Part shown: one piece after another, positions 7,584 through 15,455 of the stretch
How the letters are laid out: the number at the start of each line of letters is the position of its first letter
Numbering within the stretch: the stretch's first letter is position 1
DNA from: CAZHDB01 sp964531225
GTDB taxonomy: Archaea; Thermoproteota; Thermoprotei_A; Sulfolobales; Desulfurococcaceae
Assembly: GCA_964531225.1 (NCBI GenBank)
Contig: CAZHDB010000001.1
Location: 62,001-126,000, forward strand
Length of the DNA: 64,000 nt
Direction of reading: 5' to 3'
Made by a program: the position numbers and the translations under genes
The notes under the pieces: generated by a model
Databases searched by the model: none
Told to the model about the DNA's origin: nothing
The model's input: the letters and a program-made list of their open reading frames with translations, nothing else

Positions 7584-8318
7584 TTAGGAAGACTTTAATG
7601 ATGAAGTTACTATATCCTTGACTACTAATACCGGATAGTGGTAATTAGATTTAATAAATTGGTATGCAGTCGGTGAACACTCTATAGTTATTAGCCCTAT
7701 GATTTTAGCGGGTATTCTTTTTATAATATTATTTACTGACATTAAGATTGAGCCTTCAAGAATATCATCTGTCACTAGTAAAATTTTACCGTTTTTTGAA
7801 ATACAATTTCTAGGAATGTAAAGCATTTTTGGGAATCTATCTTTGTCTAAGTAAAACTCTATTATATAGTTTGAACTCCTAAAGATCGAGTAGTTACATG
7901 CAACACATAGTTTTTTGCGATACCATCTTGAAATACTCATTCCAAGCGGTATGGCTATTTCTGGGAAACATAATATATGGTCAAAGGCATCCTTAGTAAA
8001 GTATCTATAAACAATAAAACTAATTAGATCCATTAATGCCGGGTTCCAAAGGTAAATCCATTTATTATCGTTTCCAGCTAAATTTAATTGATTCATGACA
8101 ATTCTCTCGACAGTTTTTGTTGAAAGAATTTTATCAAAAATTCGTTTAGCAGTTTGTTCTTCAGGCATCATATTAAGGCTCGTATATTTCCATAAAGTAT
8201 GTTGAGGAACACCTAGGATTTGTTCAAGATCTTTAAATGTATAGAAATTCTTTAATGAGACAAGTAGTTGTACCAATAATGCACGAAGACTTTTATCTCG
8301 AATATTCATATGCATCAC
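7584..8318 (-). CDS. GfcR-like HTH-phosphoribosyltransferase regulator
   Basis: A 244-residue protein with an N-terminal helix-turn-helix ('FKDLEQILGVPQHTLWKY', residues ~20-37) and a type I phosphoribosyltransferase domain. The PRPP-binding loop is visible near residue 196 as 'ILLVTDDILEGSILMS', close to the consensus of four hydrophobics, two acidic residues and a T/S-G-S turn. This domain order is that of archaeal GfcR-type regulators, which bind DNA in response to PRPP and nucleobases. It shares 'WKY', 'MPEEQTAKRIF' and overall layout with the copy at 6503-7219. The start is uncertain: GTG 8318, ATG 8315 and ATG 8309 lie close together. Confidence 0.75.
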   Translation of the reverse strand: MMHMNIRDKSLRALLVQLLVSLKNFYTFKDLEQILGVPQHTLWKYTSLNMMPEEQTAKRIFDKILSTKTVERIVMNQLNLAGNDNKWIYLWNPALMDLISFIVYRYFTKDAFDHILCFPEIAIPLGMSISRWYRKKLCVACNYSIFRSSNYIIEFYLDKDRFPKMLYIPRNCISKNGKILLVTDDILEGSILMSVNNIIKRIPAKIIGLITIECSPTAYQFIKSNYHYPVLVVKDIVTSSLKSS

Positions 8319-8473
8319 ATGTTTGAAATAATGTTTAAATATAACATGAAAATAACAAAGAGATATACTATTTATACTTTTTGACTAAACTAATGTCCTA
8401 GTATGATACAAAGAGTTGTACTTCCGCAAATACTAGATTAATCATTGTATAAGCATAGTCATCAATAAAATTA

Positions 8474-9565
8474 TTGAGCCGATTATATTCAAAACCAGAA
8501 AATAATGAAGTGAATTACATGACTAGTAATCCATACTTTATAGAGAGACTAAATACGATTGAACCAAAAGAACGAAACATTAGTGAATTACTACGGGAGA
8601 TGGCCAACACAGCTTATCAGGGAAGAGCCTTAGGTGAGGTTTTCAAAATAATTCTTGATATGATCAGAGAACCAGATAATACAATTTTTCTAGGTCTAGC
8701 TGGTTCTATGAGTACAGCTGGCATGTGGAAATTGATTAAATGGTTGATCGATAAACGCTATGTTGATGTAGTTGTATCTACTGGTGCAAATATATCGGAA
8801 GATATCTATGAAGCTATGGGATTTAGTTACTACAAAGGATCTCCATATGTAGATGATGCTGAGTTATTGAAATATAAAATAGATAGATTCTATGATGTGT
8901 ATGCTAGTGAAATAGATTACAGAAAATGGAGAATCTTATTAAGGATTTTATAAAGAGGCTTCCTAAAAACTCTGTATTTTCAACGGCAGAATTTCTGTAT
9001 TTATTTGGTAGGTACTTGTATAAGAAAGGCATAGACTCTATTATAACTTCTTCATATTGTAAAAGGTACCTGTATTTTCACCAGCACTTGTTGATAGCGG
9101 TTATGGTATTGCTTCAGTTTTAGCTCGTAGAGAAGGACATCCAATAGTATTGGATATGATCAGAGACTTTGACCAATTGGCCGAAATAGGCCGTAGATCC
9201 AAAAAGGTATCGGCTATATACATTGGAGGAGTGTACCTAAAGACTATATTAATTTAATGACTATAATTAATACCCTTTTAGCCGAAAAGCATGGAGATGA
9301 CTCTATAAAGTCATTGGATTATGTTGTACAAATAACCACAGATATGCCTCAATGGGGCGGTCTATCCGGGGCAACATTGGAAGAAGCAATTAGTTGGGGT
9401 AAAGTGTCTCCTTCGGCTAAGAAAAGAGTTGTTTATGTTGATGCTACAATAGCTCTGCCTATCTTAGTTCAAGGCCTTATTGAAGAAAAAGTTGTTCGTG
9501 AAAATATACCGGACTTTTCTTGGTTTTTGATGAGTATGCTTTTAAATCTGATTAGGGTGATAGAA
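8474..9565 (+). pseudogene. Deoxyhypusine-synthase-like gene with three frameshifts
   Basis: Conceptual translation across three reading frames gives a nearly complete deoxyhypusine-synthase-like protein. Segment 1 (8474 to ~8925) contains 'FLGLAGSMSTAGMW' and 'STGANISEDIYEAMG'; segment 2 (~8926-9065) continues with 'FSTAEFLYLFGRYLY'; segment 3 (~9066-9230) has 'VPVFSPALVDSGYG' and 'IYIGG'; segment 4 (~9230 on) has 'QWGGLSGATLEEAISWGK', in which the lysine is the expected covalent intermediate site. Shifts therefore lie near 8925, 9062 and 9230. The last segment reads in frame straight into the decarboxylase downstream without a stop. An intact but clearly different paralogue lies at 26155-27138. 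It is either a decayed second copy or affected by sequencing errors near the draft gap. Confidence 0.8.
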
Positions 9566-9985
9566 ATGGTTAGTAGTATGCGTAAGGCAATAAGTGAAGA
9601 CATGATTGTTGGAAAGCATGTTTATGGTGATCTATATGATATTGATAAGGATGTTGCTAATAATGAAGAGTTCTTACGTAAAGCGGTAGTAAAGGCTGCA
9701 GAGATCGCAAATATGACGTTAGTGGATGTTAAGAGTTGGCGTTTTGGAGGAATAAAGGGTGGAGTCTTAGTATTAGCTCTTGTAATTGAAAGCCACATAG
9801 CAGTACATACATGGCCTGAATATAAGTATGCAACAGTTGATGTGTATACCTGCGGCATGAAAAACGATCCTTTGAAAGCATTTGAATACCTTATTAACAT
9901 GCTAAGACCTAAAAGATATACTTCAAATTACATTGACAGGAGCTCACTAAAGAGTAAATCGACCTTTACGTGGCGAAATATGTGA
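9566..9985 (+). CDS. speD: Pyruvoyl-dependent AdoMet/arginine decarboxylase
   Basis: A 140-residue small pyruvoyl decarboxylase proenzyme. 'IESHIAVHTWPEYKYATVDVYTCG' (split here as ESHIAVHTWPEY and ATVDVYTCG, residues ~77-100) carries the self-cleaving Glu-Ser bond, the processing histidine and the catalytic cysteine of the AdoMet decarboxylase family. Crenarchaea use two such enzymes, one making decarboxylated AdoMet and one a paralogue that decarboxylates arginine to agmatine; the motifs alone do not separate them. ATG 9566 is chosen because AGGGTGA precedes it by five bases, although the frame is open further upstream into the deoxyhypusine-synthase-like remnant. The products feed polyamine synthesis and, if agmatine, the TiaS enzyme encoded at 21.3-22.6 kb. 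Confidence 0.85.
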   Translation: MVSSMRKAISEDMIVGKHVYGDLYDIDKDVANNEEFLRKAVVKAAEIANMTLVDVKSWRFGGIKGGVLVLALVIESHIAVHTWPEYKYATVDVYTCGMKNDPLKAFEYLINMLRPKRYTSNYIDRSSLKSKSTFTWRNM

Positions 9986-10024
9986 TAAAGTGGTAAAAAC
10001 AAATTTTTATTTTATTATAATAGT

Positions 10025-10381
10025 CTAAGTTGAATATCGTTTTTTCCATTCTTCAACAACATCATAACCATAACGTTCAATAAACATTTTACGGCCTTTT
10101 TCAGTCATTTTTTCAGGAGTCCATGGGGGCTCGTATACGAGCTCTATATCGGCATCTACATCAAGTTGTTTCTTGATCTGTTCTCTCGCGATCGCAGGTA
10201 AAATATTTGCTAATGGGCAAAATGCTGTTGTAAGCCCCATTTTTATCTTTACATGTTTATCGTCTATAACTTCAATATCATATATGAGTCCGAGATTATA
10301 TATGTCGATACCAATTTCGGGATCAATTACTGTCTCGAGAACTTCAATAATTTTTCTCTTTATGTCCTCCTTATTTTTCAA
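10025..10381 (-). CDS. DUF59/MIP18 family Fe-S assembly protein (SufT-like)
   Basis: A 118-residue single-domain DUF59 protein. Signature elements are 'VIDPEIGIDIYNLGLIYDI' (here split as DPEIGIDIYNLGL, residues ~17-32) and 'TTAFCPLAN' near residue 50 with the family cysteine, followed by 'VYEPPWTPEKMTEKGR' near residue 82. The family (SufT, PaaD, MIP18) helps iron-sulfur cluster assembly or maturation in the cytosol. The TTG start at 10381 is the only in-frame option covering the conserved domain. The leader upstream of it on the same strand contains the paired hairpin at 10453-10518. Confidence 0.85.
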   Translation of the reverse strand: MKNKEDIKRKIIEVLETVIDPEIGIDIYNLGLIYDIEVIDDKHVKIKMGLTTAFCPLANILPAIAREQIKKQLDVDADIELVYEPPWTPEKMTEKGRKMFIERYGYDVVEEWKKRYST

Positions 10382-10452
10382 GCAATAATCACCTACTACA
10401 GTAGTAACGTTGTTAACAACTTAATATAGCTTATCAGAAAAGTCAGTATAAT

Positions 10453-10518
10453 GCGGGAGGCAAGTCCCCTAGGGTCATCCAACTCCCGTATTTCGGGAGA
10501 GTCTAGTATCCCTAGGGG
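10453..10518 (-). promoter_or_regulatory. GC-rich hairpin with alternative pairing, possible leader switch
   Basis: The outer arms CCCCTAGGG (10466-10474) and CCCTAGGGG (10510-10518) form a perfect 9 bp stem. Within it CTCCCG (10483-10488) and CGGGAG (10494-10499) form a 6 bp stem with a 5-base loop. A second copy of CGGGAG at 10454-10459 can compete for the same CTCCCG, so two structures exclude each other. The block is far more GC-rich than its surroundings. It lies between glyA and the SufT-like gene, on whose minus-strand leader it would fall (72-137 bases before the start). No H/ACA or C/D boxes fit. A terminator for glyA or a separate RNA is also possible. Confidence 0.55.
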
Positions 10519-10574
10519 CGGCGCGCAATATTATTTTTGTAATTAGTATGTAAAATACTTATCTTCTATAGATA

Positions 10575-11885
10575 CTATGGATGTAGCATTAGCTTCAATA
10601 ATTCTTTTTCTTCTTCACTTGTAATCTTTAGTGCGTAATGTATTTCTAGGTAATTCTTTCTAAATTCCATAACTTCCTTGCCAACCTCTTTAGGATCTTT
10701 ACCATCAATAATTACTTTCTTCATGAATTCTGCAATTACCTTCATGTCATCTTCCTTCATACCCCATCTTGTTACTTCTTGTACACCAATACGTAGTCCA
10801 CTTGGATTCTTAATATCTTCAGGCTTATCCCATGGAAGCATATTCTTATTTAATATAATGTTCGCCTCTTCAAGTAATTTAGCAGCTTTTGCTCCTCCGC
10901 CCAACTTCTTAACGTCTACAACTACTTGATGGCTCATGGTATAGCCTTTATTTTCGGCAACAACCTTAAAACCGTTCTCCACAAGAGCTTCCGCTAATGC
11001 CTTGGCATTCTTAATTATCTGTCTAGCATATTCTTCGCCAAAAAGCTTCATTTCCGTACCAGCAACTGCAGTTGCAGCGAGCCTATGTAAATGATGATTT
11101 GAGACAAACATTGGGAATACAACTTTACCAATAGCCTTTATATCATCTTTACTAGAAGCAGCTATTAATCCGCCTTGTGGCCCTGGAAACGTCTTATGAG
11201 TAGAACTAGTTAATACATCCGCACCATCCTTCAATGGATTACTCCAAACCTTCCCCATGATAAGACCTAATACATGTGCTGCATCATAGATAAGCTTAGC
11301 ACCAACACTATGAGCTATTTCAGCGATCTCCTTAGTAGGATGAGGAAATATGTAAAGACTACCGCCTAAAACAACTATCTTAGGCTTGGCATCTTCAATA
11401 ACTTTTCTAGCTCCATCAATATCTATGTTCCATTCATCTAGGTCGAACGGCATTTCAATCTGTTCTATACCCAATGCTCCAAGTGTACCGTAACGGGTAT
11501 GACTGACATGGGCACCTGCCTGTACTGGTACAACAACTGCTTTATCACCCGGCTTTGTAAATGCACGAAAAGCCGATGCATTTGCTGTTGTGCCACTTAT
11601 AGGCCTGAGATCAACATGTTCTGTATCTAATAGATCACCAATGATTTTCATAGTGGCAACTTCAACTTCATCAACAAATTTAAGCCCCTGGTAAAATCTC
11701 TTAAAAGGTTTACCTTCTGCATATCGATGCATCATATCATTCAAATAGAAAAGCATTGCCAATGGACTCATAACATTCTCGCTAGCAATAAGGTTAATGC
11801 ACTTCCTCTTTCTCCATATATTATGTTCAATAACGAGATTAAGTACATGAGTTAATTCGCTTGGAAACTTATCAAACGAAACCAT
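10575..11885 (-). CDS. glyA: Serine hydroxymethyltransferase
   Basis: A 436-residue PLP enzyme of the SHMT family. It shows 'NLIASENVMSP' near residue 30, 'RFYQGLKFVDEVE' near residue 64, 'IYDAAHVLGLI' near residue 200 and the PLP-lysine motif 'TSSTHKTFPGPQGG' near residue 232, in which the lysine forms the aldimine. It interconverts serine and glycine with a C1 carrier; in crenarchaea this is a modified, methanopterin-like pterin rather than folate. The start ATG follows GGTGGTAAATCT. Downstream (lower coordinates) lies the hairpin at 10453-10518. Confidence 0.97.
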   Translation of the reverse strand: MVSFDKFPSELTHVLNLVIEHNIWRKRKCINLIASENVMSPLAMLFYLNDMMHRYAEGKPFKRFYQGLKFVDEVEVATMKIIGDLLDTEHVDLRPISGTTANASAFRAFTKPGDKAVVVPVQAGAHVSHTRYGTLGALGIEQIEMPFDLDEWNIDIDGARKVIEDAKPKIVVLGGSLYIFPHPTKEIAEIAHSVGAKLIYDAAHVLGLIMGKVWSNPLKDGADVLTSSTHKTFPGPQGGLIAASSKDDIKAIGKVVFPMFVSNHHLHRLAATAVAGTEMKLFGEEYARQIIKNAKALAEALVENGFKVVAENKGYTMSHQVVVDVKKLGGGAKAAKLLEEANIILNKNMLPWDKPEDIKNPSGLRIGVQEVTRWGMKEDDMKVIAEFMKKVIIDGKDPKEVGKEVMEFRKNYLEIHYALKITSEEEKELLKLMLHP

Positions 11886-12048
11886 AGATTTACCACCAAT
11901 ATGAATATAGATTGCATAACCTATTAATAACTACTATTATAAGCAAAATATATTAATTGCAGAATAGCATGTTCTCAGGATATCACTGCAAAATGTAAAT
12001 CCATATGATTATTGAATTGAAGACAAAATATTAATAATTAATATTATT

Positions 12049-12408
12049 TTATTTGCCTATCCATAACAATCTTTTCAAGATCTTTTTCCATGTACTACCT
12101 TTTTCTTCGACTTCCTTTTTAACACTTGGTCTATCTCCATATACTATTGCCCTCATAGCGAGTCTACTATCTAGCCTAGAATACCTACGGGCTAGAGACG
12201 CTAAAGTTTCAAGTTCTTCGATCGTTGCATAGTCCAAGGGGATTCCTTGCCTATTATTCTTTTCCCATACATCGTATAATCTATTCAAAATACCTTGAAC
12301 AGCATCATCACTATAGAATGCTGCTTTTCTCCACTGATCACGGTTTTCATCGATAAGTATAATTATTTCTTTTTTAAGTTCCTCTATATACCCCTCTTGT
12401 TTCTTCAT
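12049..12408 (-). CDS. Hypothetical helical protein, 119 aa
   Basis: I do not recognise a family. The protein is almost entirely predicted helix with a high content of Glu, Arg and Lys, no signal peptide and no membrane segment; a basic C-terminal tail ('WKKILKRLLWIGK') follows. It sits 7 bases after the ribose-1,5-bisphosphate isomerase gene on the same strand, and the ATG at 12408 follows GGAGTAGATTGTAA, so it is the last gene of that operon. A role linked to the two eIF2B-family proteins is an inference from position only. Confidence 0.65.
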   Translation of the reverse strand: MKKQEGYIEELKKEIIILIDENRDQWRKAAFYSDDAVQGILNRLYDVWEKNNRQGIPLDYATIEELETLASLARRYSRLDSRLAMRAIVYGDRPSVKKEVEEKGSTWKKILKRLLWIGK

Positions 12409-12415
12409 TTACAAT

Positions 12416-13408
12416 CTACTCCTCTAGTGTTTCTTCAAAGAATATTTTACCAATCTCACCTTGTTTAAGTTTACTCAGAGCCCATCCCATACGATCCATT
12501 AACACTAGTATGGCTGCTTGCGGCGGTATAACCCCTATTTCTGTAATGATTGCATCAATATACTCTGGAGGAGTGACATCAAATGCCGGATTTAAGACTT
12601 CAATGCCTTGATGAGACTCGATCCATTCTCTAGGTACTATTTCTTCAGGAGGCCTCATCTCGATAGGCACTAATTCCCCTATGACGGTTGATGGGGAGAA
12701 TTTATATGTTTCAGCAGCTACAAAGACTCTTACACGCGCTTCATGAGCTGCTAGAGCTACTTGACTTGTACCAATCTTGTTTACAACAGCTCCATTACTG
12801 GCTATTGTGTCAGCTCCAACAACTACATGATCTACTTCATGCATTACATAGCGTACAGCACTATCCGGTATCTGTATGACTGGTACTCCAGCTTCTAGGA
12901 GGTATCGTGCAGTAATTCTTCCTTGGAAGAAAGGCCTTGTTTCGGTACTATATACTTTAACAACTTTCCCCATTCGATATGCTGTTGTTATAACTGATAC
13001 GGCGGCTGTACTATGGCAATGAGTTAGAATAACAGAGTTATTCTTAATTCTCCGGGCTCCTATTTCACCAATCTTTCGGACAGCGTCAATGCTCTCCTGT
13101 ATAAATCTGTCTGCAGTATTAATGACGACTTCTCTTAATTCATTAACGTCTCCATGGCTTGTTAGAAGTCTATACATGACATAGTATACCGCATTAGGTA
13201 AACTAACGGCTGTAGGTCTTGTAGATATTATTAAGTCAGCTATATGGGCCATATATTTACGAAAGCTCTTTTCATCTAATGGGCCACTATACTCTAAAGC
13301 CGCGATTTTCAGAGCTTCAGCGGCTGCACGTGCGATTCTACCTGCTCCACGTATTCTCATACTTCTTATTGCCTCAGCTATTTCAAGAACCTTATCGGGA
13401 ACCTTCAT
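12416..13408 (-). CDS. Ribose-1,5-bisphosphate isomerase (eIF2B-like fold)
   Basis: A 330-residue member of the eIF2B alpha/MtnA/R15P isomerase family. 'ILTHCHSTAA' near residue 129 has the catalytic cysteine, and 'VVVGADTIASNGAVVNKIGTS' (split: VVGADTIASNG, near residue 198) has the catalytic aspartate, both as in the characterised Thermococcus enzyme. That enzyme converts ribose-1,5-bisphosphate to ribulose-1,5-bisphosphate in the archaeal AMP/nucleoside degradation pathway. ATG 13408 follows AGGTGATTGTCT, so I prefer it to the TTG six bases earlier. It abuts its diverged paralogue, which lacks both catalytic residues. Confidence 0.85.
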   Translation of the reverse strand: MKVPDKVLEIAEAIRSMRIRGAGRIARAAAEALKIAALEYSGPLDEKSFRKYMAHIADLIISTRPTAVSLPNAVYYVMYRLLTSHGDVNELREVVINTADRFIQESIDAVRKIGEIGARRIKNNSVILTHCHSTAAVSVITTAYRMGKVVKVYSTETRPFFQGRITARYLLEAGVPVIQIPDSAVRYVMHEVDHVVVGADTIASNGAVVNKIGTSQVALAAHEARVRVFVAAETYKFSPSTVIGELVPIEMRPPEEIVPREWIESHQGIEVLNPAFDVTPPEYIDAIITEIGVIPPQAAILVLMDRMGWALSKLKQGEIGKIFFEETLEE

Positions 13409-13414
13409 AGACAA

Positions 13415-14392
13415 TCACCTTACAATTACCCTGATCTTCTTAACAAGCTCATCTAATTCAGGTACTTCAGGAGGCCATTTACCATATACATCTTTAAGTA
13501 CAACAGGTATTGCTTGTGGAGCAAATAGCCCCCGTTCCGTGGCAATACCATCTATATATTGCGGAGGGGTAACATCAAACATTGGTACACGTGCTATATA
13601 ATTTTCTGGCAAGCTAGCTAGTACATCGGGAGACATAAGTCTCCTCCAATCACTCTCAGGCAATTCAACAAGCTCTCCAAATAGTGTTTCAATATCAAAT
13701 TTTGTTATCGGGGCTACTACGAAGACTCTAACTCTAGCCTCATTAGCTATAAGACTAATCAAACTAGTCCCTACCTTGCTAACAACTGCACCATTAACCG
13801 CAACAGCTTCTGCGCCGACAAGAACTTTATCAATATCCTTCATAAAGTACCTGACAGCACTATCAACAATTAACTTAACAGGATAGCCAATACTACTTAT
13901 TTTCTCCGCCGTAACCAATCCCTCCATACCAGGTCTTGACTCTGTGGTATAAAAGATAAGCCTCTTATCCTCTTTTTTAGCATACTCTATTGCCTTTAAC
14001 ACGCATGTACTACGACTATGAGTAAGTATAACATCGCCATCTACAAGCCTTCTAGAAGCAATATGGGCGGCTTCATTACATTCTTCAATAATACGTCTTT
14101 CCCAAAAATCTAAACTTGAAATAATCTTCTCAAGGATTTTCCCAATAGATAAATTCTCATATATGCCATCTAAAATGGTCTTACCAAGATCTCGGAGCAT
14201 ATTTATAGTCTGGGCTGACGCGGGTCTTTCATGATTAACTTCCTCGACAATTTCTTCATAAAATCTGAATAAGGTCTTATAATCAGTTATATTAGTAAAC
14301 TTTTTGCGAGCTTCATTAATTATTTTTAATGTGTATTCCGTACCTGTATCCATTAAATAAAATCCCAATTTTCTTAAATACTCCATCCCCAT
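13415..14392 (-). CDS. eIF2B-like paralogue lacking isomerase residues
   Basis: A 325-residue paralogue of the isomerase just downstream. The catalytic Cys is replaced ('ILTHSRSTC' near residue 130) and the catalytic Asp is replaced by Glu ('LVGAEAVAVNGAVVSKVGTS', split: VGAEAVAVNG). Those same substitutions characterise regulatory eIF2B alpha/beta/delta subunits rather than MtnA or R15P isomerase, so I expect a non-catalytic, ligand-sensing protein or an isomerase partner. An upstream start at 14485 would add a hydrophobic 31-residue extension unlike the family; the ATG at 14392 follows GAAGGCG and is preferred. Confidence 0.75.
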   Translation of the reverse strand: MGMEYLRKLGFYLMDTGTEYTLKIINEARKKFTNITDYKTLFRFYEEIVEEVNHERPASAQTINMLRDLGKTILDGIYENLSIGKILEKIISSLDFWERRIIEECNEAAHIASRRLVDGDVILTHSRSTCVLKAIEYAKKEDKRLIFYTTESRPGMEGLVTAEKISSIGYPVKLIVDSAVRYFMKDIDKVLVGAEAVAVNGAVVSKVGTSLISLIANEARVRVFVVAPITKFDIETLFGELVELPESDWRRLMSPDVLASLPENYIARVPMFDVTPPQYIDGIATERGLFAPQAIPVVLKDVYGKWPPEVPELDELVKKIRVIVR

Positions 14393-14481
14393 CTTAAATA
14401 CGCCTTCTAATAAACCTAGTCTTTGCTTATAAATATAAGTAAGCAGAATAAAATAGATGCTGGTAAGAAATATACAATGGC

Positions 14482-15357
14482 TCATTTAATATGATTAATT
14501 ATATAGGATGCAACGTCATTAGCTGTTTTAGAAACACCACTATAAATTGCTTGCTTAGGCGGAATAGGTAGACTTAGAATGGGTTGTTTCATGAGCCTTA
14601 AAATACTAGACGTACTAAGCGCTAACGGTCTAAATACATCAGACACGATCTTTACAGCTACCCTAAAGTTGTTTCCATCATAAAGTAGGACTCTACCAGG
14701 TGCAATAACGATTACATATGAGCTATTAATTGCACTCGGTATAGGTAAAGCTACATCATTAAAACTTTCTATTAATACTAATTCATGTCTAGATTCATGA
14801 TATGCCAAAATATTATCTAACATATAATATAATTCGGGGCTTAAGATCAAAGAAGTAAGCTCATTAACATCTATCTCGATAACATACTTAATTGAATTAA
14901 TGAGATCCTTCAATACATTCTCCATAGACTCGAGAATGTATTTACAATTATCCTTTACAAGGTAATGAACTGTTTGAAAATTATTATTAATGATTGTTGT
15001 CAATCTAACCAGTATTATCTGCTTAAACACATCATCTACAAGATCGATATAATTCCTTACCCTATCTTGATAGAATTTAATATCGTGTGGAATTAGAAGA
15101 AAGTCTAAAGGTGATATTTGTTCAATACATTCAATACAATTAATTGCTTCCGCATAATGATAAGCATCCTCACCAACGAGTTTTCCTAGTTTGATACTAT
15201 TAATAATTGTTGTATATTGATACCAACCACTATGCCCCCCTATTGGTTTATATGGATAAATATCAATGCCCATTTCTTTAAACGAATTCAGTAGTTCAAG
15301 TGCAAAACTCGTTTTTCCTGATTCATATCTTAAGACGCCGGTCAGTAGTATCTTCAA
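14482..15357 (-). CDS. Predicted P-loop NTPase, BioD/Mrp-like, degenerate
   Basis: A 291-residue soluble protein that opens with 'KILLTGVLRYESGKTSFALELL', where SGKTS ends a Walker A-like loop whose first glycine is replaced by leucine. The following 'YPYKPIGGHSGW' near residue 35 resembles the dethiobiotin-synthetase/CobQ-type 'K-P' block, as do the overall strand spacing and the 'LVLIESFNDVALP' element near residue 200. Catalytic competence is uncertain. TTG 15357 is chosen because GGGAGTG lies 6 bases before it; TTG 15372 would put that ribosome-binding site inside the gene. It is the first gene of a minus-strand operon that continues with the two eIF2B-family genes. Confidence 0.6.
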   Translation of the reverse strand: MKILLTGVLRYESGKTSFALELLNSFKEMGIDIYPYKPIGGHSGWYQYTTIINSIKLGKLVGEDAYHYAEAINCIECIEQISPLDFLLIPHDIKFYQDRVRNYIDLVDDVFKQIILVRLTTIINNNFQTVHYLVKDNCKYILESMENVLKDLINSIKYVIEIDVNELTSLILSPELYYMLDNILAYHESRHELVLIESFNDVALPIPSAINSSYVIVIAPGRVLLYDGNNFRVAVKIVSDVFRPLALSTSSILRLMKQPILSLPIPPKQAIYSGVSKTANDVASYIINHIK

Positions 15358-15455
15358 TTTAATCACTCCCAAGCTATTTTCAAGATAAAATTAATTAAGA
15401 GACCCTCTATTAACTTATTAATTAATACAATTAAGTTAAGGACTGGTGCTAATTA

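Noticed and set aside
10453..10518. H/ACA guide RNA
   Set aside because: The pocket-like internal loop is there, but no ACA follows the lower stem on either strand and no K-turn is seen.
13415..14485. Longer start at 14485 for the eIF2B-like gene
   Set aside because: It would add a membrane-like 31-residue extension not found in this soluble family.
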